From: Anisakis pegreffii
Taxonomy: Eukaryota > Nematoda > Chromadorea > Rhabditida > Anisakidae
Direction of reading: 5' to 3'
DNA length: 64,000 nucleotides
Assembly: GCA_035041965.1 (NCBI GenBank)
Contig: JAPYMA010001039.1
Coordinates: forward strand, 1-64,000
Shown one piece after another: positions 10,256-24,333 of this stretch. Within the stretch, counting starts at the first letter, position 1. Each line of letters begins with the position of its first letter. Both the position numbers and the translations under genes were made by a program. The notes under the pieces were generated by a model, which searched no databases, was not told where the DNA came from, and worked only from the letters and a program-made list of their open reading frames with translations.

Positions 10256-13200
10256 TTGTTGACATCCTCTTGTTGAATATTGTTTGTAGAAAGTGCATAA
10301 GAACGATAATGATTTTGGTTAATTTTATAAGAGAACGAAATTTTTTTTTTGACATGTGAATGGAATCAATATTGAATGAATACATTGGATACTGAACGCG
10401 TAAACTAACTTTTATTGAGTAAAGTTAACTGTGATATGTTACAATGATGCCTTTGTGTACGGATTGTCGAATCAAACGAGATTTTATTTATTTATTCATT
10501 AGAGGATCCTTTTGTTTTTACATTCATCATTATTATTTTTGACTCTTCTCGTTGTCAGTCTCTGTGAATGTGCGATATCATGCAGTCTTCTCTTTTCGTT
10601 TGCATTTTGAAAGAAACTTATCGTCTTTAGAGTAGTCGAACATATTTCTCTATTGGATTATCATAAAAAGCTTCACTGAATGATTTATGAAATGAGATTG
10701 ATTACATACAAAAAATGACTTAATACATCGCGTTTCTTTCGATTATTCGATTCTCGTCGGGTCTTTCTCTTATCCTCATTGTTATCTTCATTCTGTTAAA
10801 AGTGATTCCGTGTTTGGGGTTCACTGTTTTATGTTATGATTATACCGTGAAAGTTCAAAACAGAAATAAATCGCTGTTCGTCGTAATTACGATTCATCGA
10901 CTCATCAAGATGGCGGGTTGACTGCTTTACTTGCGGACAAACATTTCGAAATTTCACGGTATGAAGAAGCTTGTGCGTTACTGTGCCAAAAATATTTGAT
11001 ATCAGATTTATATTTGACAGTTATATAACAGTTGTTGCCTTTCTTAATAAATCACTCACTTTAAAAGTAATCTTTCAGAACTAGACAATCGATTCAAATT
11101 GTTATTCCATCACTTCTAACTCATAAGTATACAAACTGAAAGTGGTTATATTCGTTTCGGTTTATTCGATGATGCTCGAAAATTACAGGTGACTGATGAA
11201 TGCTATTTACAGCTGGAAGCATTGAAACACTAGAGAAGGATAGAAAATTTTGGAAATTGTTGGGATTATCTGACTGAAATTTAAGCGGACAGTTAAAATA
11301 TTTCATGTTACTTGAAGATGCTAATAAAACCTTTGAATTTCTTTGAGAGTTCGCTTTGATAAAATCTTTTCTGAAACATGATTATTTTCTATTTTATTAA
11401 TAAATATTTTATAAATTCTGATTTTTCTATTTTTTAAACGATAATAAATTTAGCAGCAACGCCGATGTATTCTCAAATATTTGCAAAAAACAGCAATATG
11501 GGTAACAAATGAAGCGAGTGGACACATAAACGAAAGTCAATTAGTTTATTCAAGTTCAAGCCATTTCTTACATTCTGTATAGAACCATATCAATCAAGAA
11601 AAAATTTCACTGAAGACACGTTACGTCCTCTACATTATTGGTATGAGTTTTTGATAGACGTCACCAACATCTAGTCGAACCTTACAGAAATACAAAACCC
11701 TTCTCGACTTCACATTCATCCTAGTTGTTTTGATATCTTCCACAATGAACAACATAATACGCGCCACAGAGCCACGGATGCATTTTCAAGCGATTCCAAT
11801 AAATGCATTCTGCTGGATAATGAATAAAAATCATAGCCAATCGTATCTTCGCAGTTATATGTCGATAACGTACGCAATCGAAGATCGGTTCAATAACGAT
11901 AATTTTGAATCATTGTTCAAGTTGAACTTGCAGAGTTCACAATTATCGTTATTCGAATCGTTCGGAATAAGTCTTTGAAGAACGTAACAATTGACTACGC
12001 CAGCAAAAATAAAAATAAATCAATGGACTGTGAAGCCGAGAGGGTTCTCTAATGAAAGGAAGAAACAATAACCGTTACATAAGAATATTTGTAAATGACA
12101 ATGAATATGGGTTACTGAAACGCTCGCGTTAAGAATCTGTACTGATGGCTCACTTCGACAAGCAAATGAAAATATTTTGTGAGAAAATTGAGGAGTTCAA
12201 ACGCAGCCATCAATAGAGATTCCTTTAATGCATATGAGCCACAATTGGAATACGAGATAAAACTCTCATTTTTTTACGCAATACATTAAACACTGTTCAC
12301 AATTCAGTAACAACAATAATAATCATACAAGAAACAAACCATAAGCTAACAGTTGCAATGTTTCTGTTCAAAACAATCATTTAAATAGACCGATTTATCA
12401 ATTCAACATTCAATAAATACACTCATTCAATGCGCGCAAGCAGCAAATGATTATAACATGAAATTATATTATTTGATCAGATGAGCAATTCCTCTGAATG
12501 AAATTGTGCGCAATACATATGGACAGAATAGTTTTAAAAAAAAACAATATTCAGCTATATACAAAGTCTTGTCAAATGACACTACTGAAAACCTTGTAGC
12601 ATAGAATCTGTGCCATAAAATTCGTATTTTTTGACTCTTCATCCAAACGAATTGTTTCATGATTAAATAAATGTGAAAGTTTGACTCAAATAGTCGTGAA
12701 ACAATTCAAATGTGATGAAAACTTGAACGATCCATGAAGTGGTAGAATGTTAATTGTTGTTGTAAGAAGATACAAAAAACACTGAAAGAATATGCGAAAC
12801 AAGCGATAGTACTCATCTTAAAGCATCGTAAATTCAAACTATTAAAACAAGAAGTACGACATCAACAAACGTCAAGATACATCAAACAACGAAATAACAT
12901 GAACGCATTGATAACAAAGACAACATCTTCCATATAATACACGATAAATAATAATCGAGCATGAGACTGGGTAAGATATGATGGTGCTATAGGTCGAATA
13001 TGGTAACTGAATTGGAAATATTACGCAGATGAAACCTTTAATAATTGGTTCGATTCATTATATTACAGCACACTGTGTCATTCAGCCGATTACGCGTTAA
13101 CTTGAATCGTTCAAATAAACCATTTCGAGAAAGGGACAGTGAATGGATGCCCAAAACGCTGAAAGAGATATTTGCGATGGGGCATTGAAATTCAATTCAG

Positions 13201-15439
13201 AATTACTTTATTTCCAGTTATGTTCTAGTCGCGATGCAAACTGTACTACTTTATGAACACCCCCCCTCCTTCTCAAATCGATCACATCACAACTTCAGTC
13301 ATAATTCAACGATTTGTGTGGAACTTTATATGCTCACATAATCGCATGCTCATACACAAATGAGATATTTTCAGTGTTGCAGCAGTCTTGTGGGATGAAA
13401 ATGAAGGCTTCATAATCTACGAATATTCCACAATTGATGTGATTTGATCTGAGGGTGACAACAAAACTAGAAATATCGCATTTGTACAACTGCATACGAC
13501 AGTATGAGCGTACTAAACTCCATGCGAATCAGTCGGCTTAATAAAAGGTATGAGATGACCTAGGGAGTGTAGATGCTCAATCGAACTCGAAATACATCCT
13601 GATAGCCATTTTCATTTCACAACTGCGTTCAAAATACGACCAATCTATTCCCGTCATGAAGATGGAATCAATTTAAAATATATTATTCATTTTCCATGAC
13701 CAATCCACTTTTTAACCACGTGAGGAAATTTTACAGATCTTTCAACGATATATCATGTAAAATTGGATTCGCGATCGACTTTTTAGAGATGATTTTCGCG
13801 AGACTGTTACCATTTTCATGGACAGTGATTCAACTAGATAATTTATCATTAACTTCAGTGGAATAGTTTCCTAGGACGCGACCTCATATTGCAAAATAAT
13901 GCAAACGATTAGATAATTCCATATAAACAGAACAGAAGGACGGTTTGATTCGAACAGACCTCTGGCTCAAACTTTACCTATAGCTCTACCGTGAGGTATA
14001 GGAAAAAAGTAAGCCAATTAGGCCAACTTCAACTCTCCTTATGTGTACGGCATTCACAATGCGTGACAATCTTTCAATGAATAACAGCCTCTGTAACATG
14101 AAAAAAACATTGACTGAATAATTACACAGATATAGACAGACATACAAGCGAATAACAAACGAACAAACAATTAATACTCTTATCTAGAATACGTTACTAA
14201 ATAAAAGAAATATGATATATATTCCAAAATAAAAAGAGGTTTTCTGGAAGAACGAGACCGATTTTCAATTACCGCAAATCAAAAAATTGGCGAAAACTCC
14301 AGCAAAATTTCAACAACAACGACTTTCCAAAGTCGTTCCCTCAAACAATAATCCACATTCATCAGGAAATATTCCCTGAAAGTTTGACTTGAATACAACA
14401 GTTTCTTGAACGTTCAATGAAATTATCTGAAAAAGAATCATACTCCCGCATTGATTATTGGGTTGATGAAAAAGTTCCGGTACTTCGATGCAGAACGTTC
14501 CATTTTCATAACAAATTCACTTTAATCAATCAGAGAATCACAAGTGCACGATCTGTTAACCCAAACCTTGCTACGGTGGAAGAGCAATCCATCCGTAACT
14601 GAAGCGAGGTTATTATCTCATCATATCATTAAAAATTGTTATTTTCTTGAGTACCATACACAGCACACCGTTCGTAAGTTCTGAACAAACTGGCAAAATT
14701 TACACTTTCATGCCGAGGAACTTCTGACATCATTTTGCTCAAGTGAATAACCAACAAATAAATTCTTCAGTAAATGCAATGTTATGATCGGTATGTTTCA
14801 CAAAATGCTGTTGGAAATTTCCTTTCTTGAAAATATATATTTCACCTACGTTCAGAGCTTAGAAACAGCCTGTAGATAGTAACTACTGGATCCCAATGAG
14901 TAATAATATCTCAGAGTTACGAGTCAAACATCACCGATTCGAAGATGCAATGAATCCCAAATCGATTACGCCACAACTCTTGTATGCGATGCTCACTTCA
15001 GTGCTCTGATGGCAAATGTTCCAAAAGCCAAACATAGGACACAAAGCGCCACGATGAAGCGTTGAACTGAAGAACATCGCATAGAGGAGCTGCTGTTTAA
15101 TCGATTTTGGATTCATTGCATCTTTGAGTCAGTGGTATTTTGACTGCTAGACCAGTGATATCTGAAGCAAACCAGCTTAGATGAGCATTCTCCTAACGAT
15201 GCTATTGGACACTGCCCTACTTCGACGTGTGTTATGATGAAAGCAATCTACGTCTGCCATAGGTTGCCTCAACAATTTTTACTCGCCTGTTGCATTCTTA
15301 AAATAATCAACTCTCAAATGTGAGTATAAGCATGCAAATAAGAGATCGTGAATGTGTGACAGAATGATGCAAAGAAGTGAATTCCATAAAAATGCAACGT
15401 TCGTTCATCAATCATTTGCAAAAAACCAAAACAATCGCA
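10256..15439. other. Gene-poor 5.2-kb stretch between ERGIC3 and Tribbles
   Basis: This contains the 3' flank of ERGIC3 (a plus-strand AATAAA lies near 10864) and presumably the 3' UTR of the minus-strand Tribbles gene at its right end. No open frame here shows coding pattern with matching splice sites. The 82-codon frame at 11730-11978 and other 60-codon frames look like chance. A C6 run lies near 13260. I see no tRNA or clear transposon. Confidence 0.5.
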
Positions 15440-18400
15440 TCAACCCAACAATGTTGTGTCAGCAGTAAACATTCGCCACGACGTATGATTTATTGCTAAT
15501 GTTTGCAACCGTTGCGACTGTTGTTCGAGCGATATTCTAACAGAACCATTCGGTTGCATTCCTTCTGAACTCAGCTCTCTCTTCTCGTCATCTGTTAATG
15601 CTATGTTCGGTACTACTTGATCGTCCAATTCATCGCTCTAAATGATGAAATGTTTTTTAACGAACTGATAAGCGTGTAATTAACAAGCGAATGCCTAATA
15701 ATAAAGATAAGAATATCAAGAGACAAAAAACGCCAGTGTTGCTCAGTAAATCCACAATAAACTAGTGACGAGAGTGAAATCAATCGAAATGAAAAATACA
15801 TTTTGATAAGAATGTTGTTGCACTTGACGAACAGAGGACGATAAACTGGAGTTGTTCCGCTGAGCTGATAGAGACCGATGAGATGACGACGGGTGGGAAT
15901 GCAAACGATTAGCAGCTGATGATATCGACGATGCAACTGAAGATGAATCAACGGATATGGAGGATGCATGCAGTACACTACCTGACAAAATTTCATCAGT
16001 TTTTATTTATTCAAATCAAAAAGTCTACTCGATCAATTTACGATTGCAGTAAACAATGTGGTAGGCACAAAATCTCATCTACGAGGAATATGTCGAACGA
16101 GACCATGAAATATCTCCACCTTAATACGTACCGAAGTGACAACTCTACAGCCGATTCCCATCAACCATTATCAATTAAGATGCAAACAAACAAAACCGTA
16201 AATAAACAAAATAGCAGTTCGAGCATAGCACACATACCATTTCCAACAATCGGTGAAGGAGTCATCCAGAACCTAATCTTTTTCGATAGTGTTTCAGTGC
16301 CACTCGATATCCATGGCATATGCAGTAACTGCCTAGCAGTGGGTCTTTCACTTGGCTCTTTCCGCAACATACCATAGATTAATGCTCGAACTACAAAAAT
16401 TATTGTTTGAACGATGCATGAGAACTGTTTCGTTTCAATCACTTATTGCCTGAATAACTCCTGCCATTCTATTATAAGGCCAATTGAAGTGAGAATCATG
16501 TTACTTTGATAAATAATCAAACAATGTTTAAAAGGCTGCTACCTGCAAATGATACATCTGCATCAACTGGTATGCAAAATCGTGCCTTTAATATTCTTGA
16601 AAACAACCGCTGCGGGGTTGCATCGTTGAACGGATACCTGAAAACACGACAACTTTCTCACTGCCTTCGATAAATTGCCGGGTGGATGCATCATCCAGGT
16701 CTGAACATACTGCACTGTGGAAGAACAACTTGGTGCACGATTCAATGAAACGGGGCAAGCAGTGAATATACTCAACAGATTCTATCCTAATAACAATTAT
16801 GAGGTTTTTATGAGTGTTATCAATTAAGACATTCCCAACTGAATACTGAAACTTGATCACTAAATGCATGAAAAATGAAGTCATTTCTGAAGATAGTAAT
16901 CTGATGAGTATCTTCAAAAGAAACATTATTGAAAATAAAAATAGCAAGTGATCAAGCACGTAAACAAGCAACATCATCAGCTAACCGTCTAAAGAGCAGT
17001 ACGTATAATAAGACACCCAAAGCCCACACATCGGCCGGTCGCCCGGCATACTGAGCAGGACCCTTGATGAGTATTTCAGGTGCGACGTATGCAGGGCAAC
17101 TGTGTCGATCACGCACGCCATCATTACTAACATTTTCGCACACAAACAAATCAAATACGTCGTGCAGTCGTAATCGTGTTCTGAAATAAGACATTCTCCA
17201 ACTGAATGAACACTGCAAACTTCTGTAATTTACACTGCATTTTTCGACGATATCGAATGAATAGCAAAGTAGAGCGCAGTTTGAGTTGTTTTTGGGGCGG
17301 TTGTTACAATACAAAAAAGTGGATCAGTCATTGGACGGACTTTTCTTCGAGAAGATACAAACGAATAAACAGTATGCTGCCTGAAAAACAGAGCTAAATT
17401 GACTTCAAATTATACCATCGTGAATTTAAAGATTTAAGGGTCATTTAAATGATCGAAAAGTAGAGGATGCCTACTCCTTAACGAGACGTCTCGAGGCACT
17501 TACAATTGTTGATCAGTGAAGATGAATTTTCGCAATTTGAGATCTCGAAGAATCACTCCGATCGAGTGACAGAACGTAACAGCCCGAACGATTTGTTTAA
17601 ACAAAGGCTGTACATCCAACTCAGATAGCATGCATTCCGTCAATTGAACTTTTTGTTGTAAATTACCATATCGCATCGGTGAGAACATAAAACGACGGCC
17701 TGTGTCATCTTCGAGCACCTCAGTCTCCGAAGGTAACACAAATTCCCTGCAAACGTTCCACTCAGTGATTCAGTCCACAACGAGCAATAAAATCACATTG
17801 AAAATGACTAATTTTGAATAGGGTGATTGCGACGGAAAGTTGATGTCATAACTGAGTGTCCCCCATTTAACAGTTGGTTACACAATTACAAGTAAAGGAC
17901 AGATGCTTATCTCGAGCAGTCGATGACAACACTGACATCATTGATTGCTGCAGATAAGCGTGTACACTTTGTGTTAAGGCTGATTGTGCAACATTTATGA
18001 CATCAACTAATTGAAGCCTTATTCAAATCAAATGCACAGATATTATCGACGAACAACGAAACGTTATATCACCGACCTCATTTCTTCTAAATCGTCATAC
18101 TTCCAATATTTTTCAGCTTCATTCAATCGTTCTCTTATCTTTAGAATCTTTCGATACTGTTCGCAGTCGATCAACTGCAATATAATCTATGCATTTCAGA
18201 TTGTATGAATGGAAACAACTGCTCAAAATTAATCAACAAATGATATTCACTGAATGAAACCACTAATGGAGGAAAACTTAACATTACGAAAAATTTTTAA
18301 CCCTTTTTTTGTGGTGTATCAATAATGGTGAACGGCTAAGCTGACTAAGACTAATAATTATTACTATCTGCAAAGAAACACCACTCAGTTTCCAGCACCT

Positions 18401-20293
18401 CAACTCAGCACCTGGTCCATTTGAAATTTTGAATGTTCTCCTCCTAACACCGAAGGCAACTTAAATATGCACGAACCTGACAAGTTTTAACAACTTTTGT
18501 TTCTATATGAGATGCGGTAAATTCTTTACCGGCCCCTATCAATTGATAACCACAAACAATTGCATTATTGAGACTTGGCCATGATCCGCATATCTGAAGT
18601 GATAAAAGAGTATGCCTTTGTTAGTGAATGACCAAAGGCTGGATTGATACATAACACGGACCATTGAGCACATATTAACTGCAGCCTTTAATGTCTGTTC
18701 GAAGGAGTGACGGGCAATGTTCAACAAAAAATTAATGGCGATTCAGAAGATTTTAACTTGCTCAACTGAAAAGCAGCCTAACAAAAGTGATATTCATACG
18801 AACGCATGCGTGACAATTTCAGATAAGAATTTAACACTCTCCAAAAACAAAAGAACATCGCATAACTGTTTGATAAAAGGAACTAATTATAGGTAAACCA
18901 TTTCCCCTTCGGAATGCGAGGTAGTATTCCGGTGGGTGAGAGATAATATTTCATTTTTATACATTAAAGTAGGCGAGGGCGGATCTCAACACATGCGTGT
19001 GCATAAAGAAGGCGAATGTGGATTTTAACGTTTGTATTTATAAAAAGGCCAGAACGCACTCTAATGGTGTACACTGATCAACACTACAGACATCCACTGT
19101 ACTGAATGAGAGATACAGATATAATGTTTAGAGGGTTGCGAGTACATTTTAACCATTGTTGTAGGGGTGCGAGGATATCTTTAATTTTTCTTTGGGAGTA
19201 CGGGCGAGAAAAAAGCTGGCAATCATAATAGTAGAGTATCTCACTGTCCCGTTTTTCCGATTCGTAACGATATTAGTCTTGAGATTGATCAATACCGAAA
19301 TGGATTCTTATAGAAATTGTATATAGCAGTAAAGCAATAAGTGAAAAGTGTCATCAGTGGAATCATTATAAAATAGTTTTCTATTATGCAGAAAATTGAG
19401 GATGGAACGATGAATTGGTAGTGGTGAAATGAGATTCATTTTAGCCACACACAAATGCTAGTCCAAATTTGATGCCATTGAAACACTGGATGAGCTATGG
19501 CGTGCACAGCACGACAAGATCAACTATTATGATGAAACTGACCTTTGATGGATCCTCCCTATCTGACGAAGCAGCAGCACTAATGTAAGGACCCGATGAC
19601 TGTGCATCAACTACATCCGAAAAGATACAAGCACCATTTGACTGAATGTCCAATCGTTTTCGTTTAACATCATTTTCATCACCTTCAAAATAAACGCTAC
19701 ATTGCTCAACAAACACGAATTCATTCTCACTCCAAATTGCACATTGGTCAACAATCAACGTTCATTTCCAATCAACTCACTATTACTTTAACAACTGATA
19801 ACCAAAACCAAACAGAGCATAACTTTTTTTCAGTGTTTCGTAAAGAATGCATTAAAAAACTGAACTACAGAAAATATAATGAAATAAACGACAATAATTA
19901 ATGCAGTAAAAGCGCTGAATGGTGATACTGATGATAGTAATTAGAACCGTAAAATAATGTTGATAATAATATTGAACCTGGAACAGATTCTTGTGACGAG
20001 AGTGGCGTAAAGTGGGCAACAGTGGAATCGAAATCATTCGTTGCATACGAAGTCGATGTGGAAGTAGAATTTTGTTCGGTAATGAGGACTATTGGTGGCA
20101 ATTTGCGTGCAGCGATACGTTTCCGACTTAAGGTTTGTGGTTTTGGTTGGTGACTGCTGCTGATGTGATTAGTAGCATGATTGGTATTTAGACGTTGTTC
20201 GACGATATTCGTAGTGCTGTTGCTCTCATCCGTGGATGTGTGAGCAACACGCTCACAACCATACGTTAACGTACATTCGCTGCTTGCTGACAT
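15440..20293 (-). CDS. nipi-3: Tribbles pseudokinase (NIPI-3/TRIB type)
   Basis: Tribbles proteins are catalytically poor kinase-fold adaptors that bring substrates such as C/EBP factors to the COP1 ubiquitin ligase and bind MAPK kinases. Ten exons: 19978-20293, 19543-19682, 18477-18593, 18077-18174, 17504-17746, 16986-17180, 16543-16637, 16238-16390, 15800-15981 and 15440-15637; all phases agree and total 578 residues. Residues 1-152 are Ser/Thr-rich with a basic KRKR cluster. The kinase-like domain covers about 153-430. The catalytic loop reads LRDLKLRKF (about 289-297), the Tribbles signature lacking the usual Asn. The DFG position is replaced by LRLHDVFD. CPAYVAPEIL, ADVWALGVLLY, RYPFNDATP and KEPSERPTARQLL follow. 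The tail is Ser-rich and contains DDQVVP (about 518-523), matching the COP1-binding motif. The symbol is by orthology from memory. Confidence 0.93.
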
Positions 20294-23200
20294 TCGATCA
20301 ATGCACTAGAAAGGCTTGATTGTATTCGCATATCTCTACTCAGAATTTCGTTTCCTTTCATTTCAATATTCCGATTAACTGAGGTATAACATGAGGAGAT
20401 ACCTTCGCCGACTGATCTCGATTTTCAAATGTCGAAGACGATGAATGAATAGGTGATGTGATAAAATGGTATCATATTGACTAAAAATCTCAGCGATCAC
20501 TCATTGATCTTGTCTGGTGATCTACACATTACTAACGATAAGTAGAATCAGTAAGTGGCCGACTCATCAGATGCATTGCAGATGAGTGGAAACAAAAGTG
20601 GACATACTGAACTAACAAACACGAATATGTATTCGTTGTGCAGTATCGATCTATTTTCAAAGAAATGATTTCACCAGAATATCACATGCGAGGGAGGCGA
20701 GTAGAGAGTGTGGTGTCTCATGATTAAGAATATGTTCCACGAGGAAAATGATGTTGACTTCATTGTTAAACAAATCTGGGCGGATCATAAGAATGAGAAT
20801 AATAGCATAACAATGCTACAGCAATCAGAGAATTCACGTGCACACCCGCAATAGAGTGCAGCCACAAACGCATGTTCGCAGGCTATGTGCTTCTGTAGCT
20901 GCATTTCTGTCGACAGTCAGATTGACCGTTAAAAGAGGCCGTAACCAAAAATGGATGGCAGTTACACGAAACTTCACAGAATATTTGAACTGAATTGTTC
21001 ACGGAATGAGAGGCTCGCGTCCGATCCTCAAACGTTGATGACAGTAAAGTTTTGTTGAAAAGCAAACGAATTTTTGACCAACCAACAGAAACCGTCAGTT
21101 CTTTCCCAAAACTCTGAACGATCACATGAACTGATGTGTGCTGCTAATCCTTGTTTACAAACCAACAAAAAAAAACATTTTCCTTGTGTTTTTCACTCAA
21201 ATGCATTTCACTAAAAGCAGTCCACAAATTCGTCCAATGCAACGATAATTACATATCGATAAATAATGACTGTGAGTCATCCAGTTGCTTTCACTGATTT
21301 CAGTTTTTTATTCAACGGCCCATAACGATATCGAATTATTAATCAGATGTCTTGTGATAATCACCAAAAAAACATGAACCACAACGATGCATATACGTGC
21401 ACATTAATGCTTTGCATATGCACGTCATCGGAATTGGTCACGTTCAAGAAATGAAATAACTCAGTTCATCCTAATGATTTAATCTTATTGAAGCGACAAC
21501 AGTCATAATTGACGGATAGTCCTTTACATGGAATGAGAACTTACTGCTCGATTCGCCGTTCAATTTTGAATTGAAAACGAAATTTTCTTAAGTCCTATGA
21601 ATATTCGCAACGAATGAAAATATCATTTACAAAGTTTTCTCATTCATTTGATTGCGCTACTAAAAAACATTCGAAATGACGCAATGAATAATGACTTCCC
21701 ATAATTAATTTCCAAATTTCGATCAGTTTCACGGTTTAATTGAAACACTAATCGTAAGATAACTCTTTCTATGAGATTTTCACGACATTATCGCACACTT
21801 AATTCGACCACACTTGATTGTTTTCTTTTAAATTTGCTAAACTTGATCGTTTCGTTTGAAATTCGCTAACGTTTACCCTAATATGCCAATATCACCATCT
21901 CAGTAATCGGAAAAAAAACTGAATCAAATTCTCCAACACTTTGAATTAGTTCGACTTCAATTCTCCATTATTTTCCAATTGTTCATCGGAGAATATTTTT
22001 ACTTCATGAATGTCATCTGAGAGTTCGTCATAACCGAATCGTTCAGCATCGACCAGCAACGAAACATACAACTGTCAGCTTCCACATCACATTCACAAAC
22101 AGATGACGCCAGCGAAACGGTCAGTGCAAAAACTAACCGAACATTTCATCATATAATAATCGATTGAGTTCGTCATGTAAACCAAACAAAAACTTCTTAT
22201 GACCGGTAATTTATTGAAAATTTGTTTTTGCCAACTCATTCCTTTCACCATGTACGTCGCGTTGCCTACGAAAACTGATAGTGAATAAACAACTACGAGA
22301 ATCGATTCTAAAAACGTTATCGAATCAAATCGAACGTAAATAAAAACCGAACAAACATTACAATCTCAACTGTTATTATGAAATTGACTCATGCACAACT
22401 TTGATGTTCTTTATTAAATCATACACATACGACACAAACAATCACACTCCTGCACCAACATCAATATGTCAATCGTTAAGTAGTCTCTAATGGCGCTATA
22501 ACGCTGACCGCAAAGACAGCTAAACTTTTCAGTTTTTTTTTATTATCCAAAAATTCGTACGCAAATAACCATCATTAACAGCGTTTCATTATTGAAAAAG
22601 ACTGATAAAAATTCAGAATCTTAAGTGATGTCAACTTAACTCAGCCATGAAATTTCAAGAACGTGTAAAACGCTTTGAACAATAATCAGCTGTTATTGCA
22701 CATCATATAACTTCATCACATGAACAGGTAGGATCACTTTGACTTCATGTGATCAAAGATCAGATGAAGCTCTTCATTCGATTACATTAAATCACCTTCA
22801 AATAATTTCCTCGAGACCATGCACCACACTCCCATTTGAAAACAAAGCCCTCAAAACAATCACTTCCCCAACGTTGGAACCAATCAAATGAAAGCCTTGT
22901 CAGTATAAGCAATGGGTTCAGTGGTGAATCATAGAGGTTATGACTAACAGTATCAGCAAGTTATGAAATTTAAGAGCTCAAGTAACGCAGTTATAGAAAG
23001 CAATAAATATATGTGGTTGTAATGGTTCTCAACTGTTGACATGGTATCTAATAATTAGGCGAACCATTCACTAATGATAAATTTGTCATGTTTTATGGAC
23101 AGAAGTACTAGAAAACATTGGAAATCCTTATTCGACTCTCTTAAATAGCGTTCGAGTATTGCCCAATCTCATGCCCAAAAAAGTCACATCTGTTGTTTCA

Positions 23201-23709
23201 TCATTTTCGATGACGAAACATCAAAGATCAGTCACCATTTCCTTCTCTTCAGCTCTGTGTGTAACATGTATGTATGTATACACGCATACATGCATATTAC
23301 CATAGTGCCATTGATTCGCAGACATGTTTTGTAATGTTGCGCTCGTTACATTGATTGTTGTGAATTATTACGTAAGTGTGATGGTGAAATGTTTGACTGA
23401 GCTAGCTGCTTTTAGATGGGAAGGAGTGAACGAGGTGAGACGGGCAATATTTGCTAAGCAATGAGCAGTGTGACATCGAGAATGGTGCATCAAGTATTTC
23501 GTAATTTCAATTTCGTAAATTCAAATCAATGTTGACTTGCTAGTGCCAATGTTTATTCAGGTCTTCTAACGTTCGTTCACTGAGTCGATCGATGCTCTAT
23601 GAACTGTATTGTCGTGTCGAATCCAATTCCATCCTATTTCGAAACAGTTCTTCAATTCATTCCATTTTCTTTTTGCACTCAAAGTTCACTGCTATTGTCA
23701 GTGTAAGTG

Positions 23710-24045
23710 ATGAAGATGTCGATTCGATTTAACACAGGTGTGCTTTCCGACTTTGACAAATTACAGTATTTAATGTGTGGAAAAGTGAGTGAGACGATCC
23801 AATTGCATCATGCTAAAGGTAACTTCAATTTGAGACCATCAAACTCGTCAGTTTAGTGTAGGTGTCGAAATTGTGATGTTATTCGACGGCAGATGCATTC
23901 CAAGGTTGAAGCAATTGCAAATGCAAACGAAACATCCAAAAATTTAAGAGACAACAAGATCACAGTCAAAGGGCAACTACCAGCGAAGAGATGTCAAGTC
24001 AGCGGAGAAATCACTCAAGTTAAATGGAGCTTGCAATCAGAAAGG
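23710..24045 (+). CDS. Possible small two-exon gene, unrecognised
   Basis: A frame starting MKMSIRFNTGVLSDFDKL near 23710 runs to a strong donor (GTGAGTGAG) near 23785. An acceptor (acggcag) near 23892 opens a second in-phase segment beginning MHSKVEAIANANETSKNL that ends at a GTGAACG donor near 24044. An acceptor-like attgtcag precedes the first ATG. The joined frame is only about 75 residues, so chance is a real possibility. No family is recognised. Confidence 0.2.
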
Positions 24046-24314
24046 TGAACGATGCAAACTGCGAAATGTCATACAAATCATACCATTTCAGAAGGAACTG
24101 AACGATGCTACATACTGTTATGCATTCTTCTTATAATACAAAATCGTGTGGTATTTCGAGGGTATGCTGGAAAGAATTTACCGGAAATGTACCCAAAATT
24201 ACAACAAAATTCAAAATGAAATGTTCACTCACCAACTGACTACTGTTGTAGAAAGATCGCATGTGAGGATGAATGGTCTCGTTTAAGATACAGAGGTCGA
24301 GAATCCGTCTTTCA

Positions 24315-24333
24315 GAAGGCGCCGCTCGCCTTC
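24315..24333. repeat. Short GC-rich stem-loop
   Basis: GAAGGCG-CCGCT-CGCCTTC forms a perfect 7-bp stem with a 5-base loop in an AT-rich setting. A wider weak pair, TTTAAGATA and TATCTTAAA, flanks it. It could be part of a structured RNA or a fold-back repeat; no known RNA family is recognised. Confidence 0.4.

Noticed and set aside
15613..15996. 127-codon minus frame
   Set aside because: It is in the wrong frame over Tribbles exons 9 and 10, whose correct frame is supported by phase and the DQVVP motif.
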